The notes beneath the pieces are model-generated. The model was not told the DNA's origin. It worked only from the letters and a program-made list of their open reading frames with translations, and made no database searches. The translations under genes were made by a program, and so were the position numbers. Shown here piece after piece: positions 55,088 through 64,000 of a stretch of 64,000 nucleotides of DNA. This DNA comes from Haliotis asinina (taxonomy: Eukaryota > Mollusca > Gastropoda > Lepetellida > Haliotidae), in NCBI RefSeq assembly GCF_037392515.1, contig NC_090290.1, positions 1,178,001 to 1,242,000 on the forward strand. The letters are read 5' to 3'. The number at the start of each line of letters is the position of its first letter. Position 1 is the stretch's first letter.

Positions 55088-56930
55088 CTCAGCAACTTTT
55101 ACAAGCTAAAGAGAGAGCCAGCTCACTGAAACATACGCACGTGGGTAGTGCAGCCTGCGACTTTAGTGGGACATGAAATGTCCCATGTTGTTATTTACAC
55201 TTGACCTTTGTATGGAAACATGGCCGGGTGTGTGAAACAAGCATGGTCTATAAACATTTGCCCCTGGGAACTGACACAGTTATTAACGACTTAGGTGGCT
55301 CAATGGTGTGAGTACATTGCTAGGACAGGGTTACCTCCCTTGTGTGGAATTTAAAGCCGCTTTGAACAATAATGAGGCATCTTGAGAGATCCAAGTGTGT
55401 CGTAAAGCAACACTTACTGTATTTACCTTCCCCGTTAGCCGTTCCCTTATTTCTGTCCATGAGTATATGTTGCAACTGAGTCATGAGCTAACACATTGGC
55501 TGGTGGAGCATGTCAAACATGATGGGGACAGTGTCCAATATCCCACCGTTAATGCTGTTTTCGAGCTGAACAACAAAGTAGGAATTCGATATCCTCTCAT
55601 GAAGTGGTGTCGAGGATCTGCTGTAATCGTGCGTTGATTAGTTTCCTTTATACACAGACTCACGTTGCATATACTTCCGGTGTTGGACGCCATTATAATA
55701 ACCCGCCTAGTAGAGAGATGCGCTGTGTTCGTCATGTCTCAGGGGACAGAGGTGTTGTGGTTTGTCATTTGGCTGATTGTGACGTAAACAAGGGAGATAA
55801 TGCATTGCACTCGAGACCATTAACAATACACAATGTTGCGCCATGGTATAACAGAGAATTGCACAGGCAGCTGACCCAGGGCGTTCAATAAATGATCAAA
55901 TCAACACATTTAACTCATATGTTTTGGACTATTTGTTGCTCAGTGTCGTCATAGTCCATTCTAGTCAGTGTATGTGGGGAGATGTTGGGATGTCACAATA
56001 GGAGGATGGGTCACGTGAACTTTCATCCCCAAATCAACGTGGACTGTTCGAAATCCTCAGCATGTACATCGAGCGTGTGTACATCGAAAGCGATTCAAAT
56101 CGTCTATTTCATAGACCCTGCTGACATTTTGGCACTGTCACCAAAACGACAAAGGATTATGTGTGTGGGATATGGTTTTCTGTTATAATCGACATTTCGG
56201 AATTGAGGTGAGACTGGAATGAAGCAGAATGTTTAGAAAGTTGACGGCTGATTGCCTAAAGAACACACTTTAATCATTCTGATTGGTCGCATCGTTTGGG
56301 AAGGAACTCGTCGGTTGAGGTTCGCTCTGGCCTGCATGCCTACCTGCGTGCGTCTCTCATTTTTTGCGCTGTTGAATTTATCATTTTCTGGTTAAATCCT
56401 TTAATATGGAAATGATAGCCAAGGACCAGCATTATCTATCAAGGTTTACTTTGGCTAGGAATGTATGTGTATGTGTAATTAAGAATGCCCAATGTTGTAG
56501 GTAATGTATAGGCCTAAATGATGCAACCCTTAGTTAACGTCTGACCTCCTTGAGATAAACGTGATGACCTCGACACTGAGATAGATTAAAGCGAATCACT
56601 TTATATTGATGATGTGATGGCACCTCACCAACAGTTTGTATTTACCTTTCCCGAATATTCGTTAACAAGGCGCATCAAGCGTGTGACTGGAGGCGAGTCA
56701 GTTGAGTGTACACTTCCGGGACGTTAGAGAAAATGGGCAGAACACTTTTTTATTTCTTTGCTTCAAACTATACGTTTACTCAGGAATAAGGAGTCATTGT
56801 TTAGCAGGAGAAAAAGTAATGCCTTTATAGGATTTTAGAAGTGTCAGTGTTATTTGTGACTTTTTGTTTGTTATTTTTATGCCGAAACCTGGGTATCTTT
56901 GTGGATCACTTATATCGCGGGGGTTCCTCC
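55088..56930. other. No gene recognised upstream of GPCR 2
   Basis: Frames at 55395-55891 and 55982-56188 have no recognisable feature. A leader exon for the receptor at 57206 could be here, but I could not pick a TATA-plus-donor pair. Confidence 0.3.
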
Positions 56931-56934
56931 TCGT

Positions 56935-57098
56935 CTGTTAAAGACGGCTAACAGGATCGGGTGGCCAGGCTTGCTGATTAGGCTGACAAATGTCATAGTA
57001 TCCCATTTGCGTAGATAATGATGCTGGTCACTAGATTGTCTGGTCCAGACCGCCAGTTCGAATTTTGCCCAGTGCGGCGTTAAACAACAAACAAACAA
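56935..57098 (+). mobile_element. Family B copy, + orientation, just before GPCR 2
   Basis: gacggctaacaggatcgggt, ggccaggcttgctgattagg, catttgcgtagataatgatg, tcactagattgtctggtcca and agtgcggcgttaaacaacaa are near consensus. It ends about 70 bp before the splice acceptor of the receptor gene. Confidence 0.88.
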
Positions 57099-57160
57099 TC
57101 AATCAGAATGAATATCAGCGACTTCTTTCTGTACTGTTTCTCGGGGTAACTGTTATTTTT

Positions 57161-57171
57161 CTTCTTTCAGG
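57161..57171 (+). other. Splice acceptor before the GPCR 2 start codon
   Basis: A T-rich tract ending cttctttcag at 57170 lies 35 bp before the ATG, paralleling the layout of GPCR 1. Confidence 0.6.
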
Positions 57172-57205
57172 TTTCCAATATAAGGACCTGACTGATACAA
57201 CAACC

Positions 57206-58246
57206 ATGGAAACAGTCGATGAAAACAACACCTTTCACACCAATGTGACACCGCCTATATATCCTGCAGAATATTACACGTTAAAAGAAATAGTAGGCTT
57301 TCTCAACACCTACTACATTTGGATTATATTTGCGTTTGGATTTCCCGGAAATACGCTAAGCTTGTTCGTCATCAGCAGAATGTCGAAGACGGGATTGACA
57401 ACGTCTTTATTTTACGCAGCCGTGCTGTCTTCTGTCGACAACATTACCATCATCCTAAAGATCATAGAAAACCAGACTAGACAGATGAAAATAACGATCG
57501 ATGAAACAGGATGTCAGTTTTTGTTTTTCTTTGGTTTGACATGCGCAGCGTCAGCCAACTGGATTCTGATGGTAATATCGGCAGAGCGTTTTACGGCGGT
57601 TGTGTTCCCGCTGAAGGTGGTATTGGTGTGGTCGTTGAAGAGGGCAGTTGTCATCATCGTGGGCGTCGTCGCGTTCCTCTGCTTCATCCACAGTCATGTC
57701 TTCATCACCGTCACCCATTACAAATATTACACGTGTACAATCAAAGAACAGTTCCACAAATACCTTACGATGTGGTTCTTCATCAGTGCCTCCGTTTTCG
57801 CCCTGATCCCTGCTGGGGTCTTGCTTGTATTGAACGCAGTCACTGTTCTGATAATGCGCAAATCCACAACAAAACGTAAAGTAATGACGTCGGTATATGG
57901 GCAAGTTCATCGTTCCGTGCGACGTCAGGAACGACATATGACCGTCATGCTCGTAGCTCTGGCTTTCGGATTCCTCGTCCTCAACATACCCCGTTGCGTG
58001 TACGTCATCGCCTACAACTACGTCTGTGCGGATGGCGATGACGTTATGTGTAATACAAGAAAAATGTTTTTCGATGCTTTGACGACACAAATCGCAGACT
58101 CGAACCATGCCGTCAACTTCTACCTGTACTTACTGGCAGGGAGGAAGTTTCGAAATCATTGTCTGAAGGTATTACGATGCCGACGACCAACGTTTCTGCG
58201 AGTTCCCTCCCAGTCTTCGGAACTCCCCTTCACAGAGTCCAGCTAA
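57206..58246 (+). CDS. Rhodopsin-class (class A) GPCR, orphan peptide-receptor type, paralogue 2
   Basis: A 346-residue seven-transmembrane receptor of the plasma membrane; ligand and G protein are unknown. N-glycosylation sites are at N7 and N13. TM1 is about 37-59 with FAFGFPGN at 42-49, and TM2 has D78. C103 and C177 probably form the disulfide. ERF at 127-129 replaces DRY. P202 marks TM5 and P262 TM6 (LNIP instead of CWxP). TM7 holds HAVNFYLYLLAGRKFRN at 301-317 with NFYLY in place of NPxxY. C319 and C325 are possible palmitoylation sites after helix 8. The chosen ATG has the context caaccATGg and follows the acceptor at 57170. A frame open from 57065 would add a hydrophobic stretch, but it begins inside a family B repeat and spans the polypyrimidine tract, so it is unlikely. 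Shared blocks with the receptor at 37032 include FAFGFPGN, LTTSLFY, ANWIL and HAVNFYLY. No intron interrupts the coding part. Confidence 0.92.
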   Translation: METVDENNTFHTNVTPPIYPAEYYTLKEIVGFLNTYYIWIIFAFGFPGNTLSLFVISRMSKTGLTTSLFYAAVLSSVDNITIILKIIENQTRQMKITIDETGCQFLFFFGLTCAASANWILMVISAERFTAVVFPLKVVLVWSLKRAVVIIVGVVAFLCFIHSHVFITVTHYKYYTCTIKEQFHKYLTMWFFISASVFALIPAGVLLVLNAVTVLIMRKSTTKRKVMTSVYGQVHRSVRRQERHMTVMLVALAFGFLVLNIPRCVYVIAYNYVCADGDDVMCNTRKMFFDALTTQIADSNHAVNFYLYLLAGRKFRNHCLKVLRCRRPTFLRVPSQSSELPFTESS

Positions 58247-59119
58247 TGTTGCCAAGGGATATCTTTCACAAACCCATTGTTATAATTATATCATTGTAAC
58301 CTGACCATAGTTCTCGTACGTCTGCTCGCCAGACTCGTCGACTGACTGTAAATGCATCTCGTTTCATGTTAAGGTTGCACAGTTGGACAACCGATATCGA
58401 CTGCCATCGTGGTGTAGTGGATAGTGCTCCTGCCAGGTGAGCGGAAGGTTGTTTGTTCGATCCCATGTCTTCTTCCTACGAAGAGCCCTAATCAGATGGT
58501 ACCTTCAAACAGCGTTGTATCGGCGTTGATGGGACATTGTCCTAGTTTCGACACAAACGAATTATGATGACTTAAGAAGGACCTATTATATTTTTGGAGA
58601 CAAGCAGAGATTAGACACAACAGTTATTTGCCTGTATATGTTGGTTTTACTGTATTTACAGACTGCCGCCATATAGCGGGTATATAGCGTTGTGCGGCAC
58701 GAGACAGAGATGCGGTCCCTAAAGGAGTGATGATAATCACTCAGTACAACTCAGTTTACAATGTCAATATTCGGCAGGGTGAACATAGCAGGTATCTGGT
58801 TTTGTCTTCGTTCTCTCATCCTTGCGAGTCTACAAGTTGCTCAATGTCATGTACCAACGTCAAACGTCAATAAAAGCATTTATGAAATAATTGTTATGCT
58901 TTTGTTGAATTCTAACTGGATCTTTGTTTGACATCTCTATTGTGGTTTAGATGCCCGGGGATCAGGAAGTGGGTGGTTCGGTACCCGGCTGAATTATACA
59001 ATTGATGCTATAGGATAGTACATATTGTCCTGTATGGTGTATGACTAAAAGGGTGGCTCAGAGTATCCATGTTGAACAACGGCATGTCACTCGACCAGCA
59101 CAATAAACCAGCATCCTTC
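58247..59119. other. 3' flank of GPCR 2 with tRNA-like and family B fragments
   Basis: ccatcgtggtgtagtggata and ttgtttgttcgatccca (58403-58466) form a tRNA-like A/B box pair. A family B tail piece (cagactgccgccatatagcg) is at about 58659. The first AATAAA after the stop is at 58869-58874 and could end the receptor mRNA. Confidence 0.5.
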
Positions 59120-59220
59120 CAGAAAAAACACTAGTACAGTGGTAATGTCAACCAAGTCATCGAGCCTGGCCATCCTAGCATGTTAGTCGCCTCTTGGTCA
59201 GGGCAGTATGTATGCATGTA
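59120..59220 (-). mobile_element. Family B 5' fragment, minus orientation
   Basis: tgtcaaccaagtcatcgagc, ctggccatcctagcatgtta and gtcgcctcttggtcagggca match the reversed 5' third of B. Confidence 0.7.
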
Positions 59221-59875
59221 TTTCTTCAAGGGCAATTGCCTCAATGGTGGGAGGAAGTATAACAAACAGAAAAGATGGTTCGGGAATGTGGCCTAATTCC
59301 GATCAAATTAGGAATCTGATTCCATCAGCATGTAGATCATTATTTTAAAAATGCAAACGTCTTAAGAATAAAGATTTTTATGGATATGAATTTTGGTAGA
59401 AGTCACAAATGTGGACGAGAGAACGACTCACATTGTTAGTGAGTGTATAGGTACTAGTTGTATTTTGTGTTGGAGGGAACTACAGTGAGAAAAAGATTTG
59501 GTGGCCAGGGATGGCTTAGGTGATCGAAGCGTGTGTAAAAATGTGAACTTTAATCAATGACAATAACAATATAAAATCAATTGTTTTTGTGAACTGGACT
59601 TACAAGGTAGATACATGATAGAGGCGGGATGGCGGGGAACTTGAAATCTGACGACAAACCAGCGTAGATATGAGAACAACCCCACTTGAGATGGTCTGTG
59701 ATTCAAATTTGAACACAAGACTTTTATTGCTGCTAAAGCTTCACTTTCTATCTGATTGGACCAGATATGAGCTACCAAAGATGTGGTGATATCAACCCAC
59801 CTAGCCTTACCACGATCTCGGCAGTTGCCTTCTAGCGAGAACAAGGAGCGGACATAAGAGTAAAGAAAAGAACTT
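59221..59875. other. No gene recognised
   Basis: The minus-strand frame at 59554-60006 owes part of its length to the adjacent minisatellite. Confidence 0.3.
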
Positions 59876-61265
59876 GATAGGGTGTGAGATAAGGGGTGTG
59901 AGACAAGGGGAGGTTTGCGATAAGGGTAGGTAAGAGTTAAGGGCTGGGAGTAGGATAAGGCTAGGCTGTGAGATATGGAGTGAGTGCGTTTAGTTTTACG
60001 CCACACTCAGCAATGTTCCAGCTCTATGTCTGTAAATAATCGTGTCTGGACCAGACGATCCAGTGATCAACAACATGGCCATCGATCTGTGCAACTCGGA
60101 ACCGATGACATGTGTCAAGCAAGTCAACGTACCTGGCCACCCGATCCCGTTAGTCGCCTCTTATGACAAGCATAGTCACCTTTAATGGCAAGCATGGGTT
60201 GCTGAAGGCCTATTCTACCCCGAACCTTGACAGGTCATGGGATAAGGTTAGGGGTGAGATAAGGATAGGGAGAGATCAGGGTAGGGGTGAGATCAGGGTA
60301 GGGGTGAGATAAAGGTAGGGTGAGATAAGGGTAGGTTAAGATAAGGGTAGATTGAGATAAGGGTAGGGATAAGATAAAGGTAGGCTGTCAGATAAGGGTA
60401 GGCTGGGAGATAAGGATAGGGAATGAATTAAGGATAGGGGTGATATAAGAGTAGGTTGAGATAAGGGTAGGGGATAAGATAGAGTTGGGTGAGATAAGGG
60501 TAGATATAAGATGCGGGTAGCTTGAAATAAGATAAGGGTAGGGTGAGATTGGTGTAGCGACAAGATAAGGGTAGGCTGTGAGATAAGGGTAGTGGAGATA
60601 AGGGTAGGGGATAAGATAAGGATAAAAGTGAGATAAGGGCAGATATGAGGCTGATAAGACAACGGCAGGCTGTAAGTTAAAAGTAAAAACTGAGAGGATG
60701 GGCAAGAAAATGCTTGACACCAGGGATGAGATAAGTTTAGGCTGTGAGAAGGGGCAAGATAATGGTAGGGCGTGACAGAATGGACAAATACAAGTAGAAT
60801 GTGAGAGAAGTGGTCACATATGGTGTTGGAGAAGGGGCGAAGAAGGTGTAAGGGGATGATATAGATAAAGGAGCGAGATAAATGTAGAGTATGGCAGGGA
60901 TTGGATGTGACAGAAAGGGCGAGATAAGGGTAGGGTGTGACAAAAGGGCTTACGGAAGGTGTAAGGTGTAAGTGAATGATATAGATGAAGGTAGGATGTG
61001 AGTGAGGGGGCGAGATAAATGTAGGTTGTGAGAGAAGGACCTCGGTATATAGGTAGGGTGTAACAGAAGAGGAGAGATAAAGGTTGGTTGTGAGAGGAGT
61101 GGCGAGATAAGGGTAGGGTGTGTGAGAAGGGGCGAGATAAGGGTAGGGTGTAAGAGAAGGGGCGAGGTAAGGGTAGGGTGTGAGAGAAGGGGCGAGATAA
61201 CTACAGCGTGTGAGAGAAGGGGCGAGATAAGGCTAGGGTGTGAGAGAAGTGGCGAAACATGAGAG
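59876..61265. repeat. G-rich degenerate minisatellite (gagataagggtaggg type)
   Basis: Units of about 16-22 bp built from gtgagataagggtagg run from 59876 to 59970 and again from 60240 to 61265. From about 60930 the unit lengthens to gtgtgagagaaggggcgaga. The + strand carries the G runs. Pro/Leu/Ser/Tyr-rich minus frames are artefacts of the array. Confidence 0.93.
59972..60239 (-). mobile_element. Family B copy, full length, inserted in the minisatellite
   Basis: The best copy in the window. It runs gagtgagtgcgtttagtttt, acgccacactcagcaatgtt, ctggaccagacgatccagtg, atcgatctgtgcaactcgga, gatgacatgtgtcaagcaag, tggccacccgatcccgttag, tcgcctcttatgacaagcat and gggttgctgaaggcctattc. Array units lie on both sides, so it inserted after the array existed. 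Confidence 0.93.
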
Positions 61266-62944
61266 GGCATGATGAGAAGATTCAGTAAAAATATAAGTGT
61301 TTCATGTAGAGTTAAACACTGTTGTATTGAACTCTGACCAATCGATCACTCTGGTCAGTCCTTATTTACTCATCAGGCTGTGGTTGTCTTACACAAAATA
61401 AATCAGAGCAATTTACTTAGCAGCAATCAGGAAAAAAACTCATTTTAAGAAACACCCACAAAATATCCAATGTCCGACTGTACCTCCAGCTGACAGTTGG
61501 CAAAAAGCGATTACAGATTACACAAAAACAAACATATCTTTTATATTGTTATGAGTTTTTTAAAGAAAAAAAACCAACCTTATCTCTTCACAGTTATTAC
61601 AACTGCAATAAATCCCCAAAATCACTTGCTCAGAAGTAAAAAGTGTTCGTTTTTATTTTACATTTGACCACTCTGTAAATGCAATTGTGTGCTCTTGACC
61701 AGCCAACCAGACCTACCAGACCTGTCACAAAATTTCACCCGCTTGAAAATAAAATGTTAAAAAAGACCATACATTGAAAAACATGTAACTACTACGTAGA
61801 CTGATGGTTGTATAGATGTACATTGAAAAAAACACAAACGCCTGACACAAAGTAGTCCACAGATGAGTCTCTCTTCATATGAAAATATGAATACAATTGT
61901 AAAAGCTCACTCAGCTAAAACTCTCATTTTGCATTTATGTCCAATCTGTACATAGAAGCATGATAAATGAACAGAATGAGCAGATGTTTTTTCTCTAAGT
62001 GCAGAAAATGAACTCGTAATGCTAAGAGACCTAATAGTTACAAACATTGCAAATTCTTTGGTTACGACTAATGTCTGTATGACGTCTCCTTTCAATATAA
62101 AGATCATGAGAGGAATATCTAAAACGGGAAAAAGCTGATCGGAACGATTTAACAGAAATCTTATAAAGGTAATATTTCTGAATTATTTGTGTTTAAATAT
62201 TTTGTCATAAATACACTTATTTGAAAAAGTCACTGAAGCCGTCCAAGGTTGTATAGAAATTGGCCTTTGTGTTAGTGAATGCTACAGATTTGATTTTGAA
62301 TACACATTCTGGTTTTGCCACAGCCACTGCTGAAAAAGTAACTCTGTAACCCAAGTAACTCGTGTTTTCTTTCCATGTGTATCATAAATAACATATTTAT
62401 ATTTATATATTATAACATTTATTTGGGAGTCTGTATGAAGCCATATGAAGACTTCTTAACCAGCATTTGATGACCCTAATATCTGGTGTAGATAAAGAGG
62501 AAATTGACCACACTTACCATATACATACATTATACAACCAGGCTGGCTGTACTTACTTCCACTCCTAAGAAACACCTAGATATTTGTAAAGTCTTGTAGT
62601 CTCTAACATTTGTCCTTTAAGGGACTAATAACTGCCCTCCACTCTAAGCCCCACCCTACCCACCCCCCACCCCACAACCTTTCCTGTATTTCTGTTAACT
62701 GCTAATAACTGGATAACTGGGTTATACCTGGATGAACCAGGGTACCATGATTACAGTTCTCGTTAAAAATGAATGGCTAATCCATATAAGGAAAAGGTAG
62801 ATAGAAACCGATTTAAAATGCACCCTTGTCAAACTGCTAATTGGCTGATAAAAGGTTTTGAAAGTTCATTATTTTTACGTGCACACACCTTAACATTCTC
62901 TAATGCTGCATAAAAGTTTATTCATTTTTGGTATTTAGACCATG
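61266..62944. other. AT-rich, no gene recognised
   Basis: No repeats or ORFs with domain character; a C-rich patch (ccccaccccaca) lies near 62662. Confidence 0.3.
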
Positions 62945-63185
62945 GGTTTATGCACGTCTCTATAAGAAATGCCCCTGCACGGAGTCAAATGTCTTGGTAA
63001 AGTCAATGAAGTGTACGTAAAATCCGTCCTTTGACACTAAGGTATTTCATGACGATTGCTTGTAGGATAAAATCATTGAATGCAGATTTGGTTGACGTAT
63101 AAAGTTCATCTTTTATCTATTTGCTAACAGTCCTCTGCCACTTAATTTTCCGCAGCTTAAAGTCTTTTCCTTATGAAAAACGGTG
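62945..63185 (-). pseudogene. Reverse transcriptase fragment of a non-LTR retrotransposon
   Basis: Read on the minus strand, FILQAIVMKYLSVKG is followed in another frame by GFYVHFIDFTKTFDSVQ, the LINE reverse transcriptase block with the first catalytic Asp (consensus FIDFxKAFDxV). A frameshift and stops show it is dead. The YADD block is not present nearby, so only a fragment of the 5' palm region survives. Confidence 0.75.
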
Positions 63186-64000
63186 ATGATCTTTATACCC
63201 AAAGTCCAACTTGCAGTCATGATAACTATTGTGCTTAATGGGTCTTTTATACCTTAAACGTGTATATTGTATGGCGTTCGTATCCAATCAAAATGTGGAT
63301 TAAATGTCAGTTTTTATAAACACATTTCATTTTCTATACCAAATTCTTCCCTATGAATCTTTGTTACAAAAATGGCACGATTAATAGTGTTCCATACATT
63401 TAGGTAACGTCCAGTTTTACTCCTTTCTCCGTTTTTACTGGTCCATTTCCATTTCCCGTCATGAACGCATGCGCATTGGACCAGTCAAAGAGCGGGACAC
63501 ATTGCTTGCAGCTACAACTGCTTTCATAGTTTCTGATGACTTTATTCGTCCATTTTCTTGTATGTGTAATGGTGGGTAGTTTGTTGTTTAGTTACGGAAC
63601 GGTAATTATCGTTTCAAATTCTGAAAGTTATGTCACGATGTCATAGCGTTGACCGCGCACACGGCATTTTGCATTTGGCTATACCGCAGACGTGTGGCAA
63701 ACATTACAAAACTCGTTTGGCTCGTTTGGCCTGATGAGAAGGGCTATAATAGGTCGTCCAATGGGTTTCCCCAACCTGTTCATAATTTATCATTAATATC
63801 TAGCGTCTATTTGTATCACCTGTCGATTTGACAATACCTACAAGGTAGATAGTTTAATCAAAGCACTTGAGTCGAAGTCGTAGTTGGTTTACAGAACCCG
63901 TCAAGTACGGTACAGATTTAACTATAGTTCCCTTTATTTTCTGCTCCACAAGGTCTCACGGTAATTATTGTTTATTAGTCAGAAATCTGACAAGGGAATG
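63186..64000. other. No gene recognised
   Basis: A short + frame at 63649-63831 has no recognisable feature. Confidence 0.3.

Noticed and set aside
57551..58108. 185-residue minus frame opposite GPCR 2
   Set aside because: Antisense shadow of the receptor; composition (His/Asp/Glu) follows from the sense codons.
60336..61270. Several Pro/Leu/Ser/Tyr-rich minus-strand frames
   Set aside because: They arise from the G-rich minisatellite; unit-length periodicity explains the open frame.

Overview
This window looks like nuclear DNA of a gastropod mollusc, most likely an abalone (Haliotis). The evidence is spliced genes with GT-AG introns, a vertebrate-like HPRT gene, two lineage-type rhodopsin-class receptors, Tc1-like transposons and LINE relics. 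There are also very many copies of two short interspersed repeats whose shared tail ends in TCAC repeats, a sequence I associate with abalone genomes. The genus is inference from memory of such repeats; the animal, non-bacterial nature is clear.

Layout. (1) 1-14,000: the 3' half of a hypoxanthine-guanine phosphoribosyltransferase gene on the + strand. Five coding exons (3872-3937, 10045-10145, 10990-11036, 11448-11524, 13253-13306) are joined by perfect GT/AG borders and consistent phases. The introns are filled with tandem arrays (72 bp, 53 bp, CTCACT-type, 18 bp, 44 bp) and repeats. The first exons lie left of the window. (2) 14,000-32,800: no convincing gene. It holds foldback elements, SINE-like copies, a 43/86 bp array, a 17 bp array with a transposon inserted in it, and CA and GA microsatellites. 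(3) 32,800-38,135: a possible TATA promoter with a non-coding leader exon, then a single-exon-coding class A GPCR at 37032-38135. (4) 39,970-46,430: a transposon cluster made of a decayed Tc1-like copy, one complete Tc1-like element with an intact transposase and matching terminal inverted repeats (42001-43297), a non-LTR reverse transcriptase relic, and a second decayed Tc1-like copy. (5) 47,400-55,000: foldback and long-inverted-repeat elements, including a 1.38 kb element with arms of about 330 bp. (6) 57,206-58,246: a second GPCR, clearly a paralogue of the first. (7) 59,876-64,000: a G-rich minisatellite interrupted by a SINE-like copy, then AT-rich sequence with one more reverse transcriptase relic.

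The genes do not form a functional unit. HPRT is a purine-salvage housekeeping enzyme, and the two receptors are a dispersed paralogue pair about 20 kb apart on the same strand. Most of the remainder is repeat biology.

Local names used below. Family A is a SINE with a tRNA-like head (A box like tagcctagtggtta, B box like ggttcgattcc), a middle (gtgtgaagcccatttctgg) and a (TCAC)n tail. Family B is a repeat of about 260 bp with core motifs gtcactggattgtctggtcc and gctggaatattgctgag and a tail related to that of A. Family C is a tRNA-like repeat with the motif aaagtgtaatcccaaatata. '+' means head to the left. Repeat borders are by eye and good to about 10-20 bases. Intergenic statements mean only that I recognised nothing.
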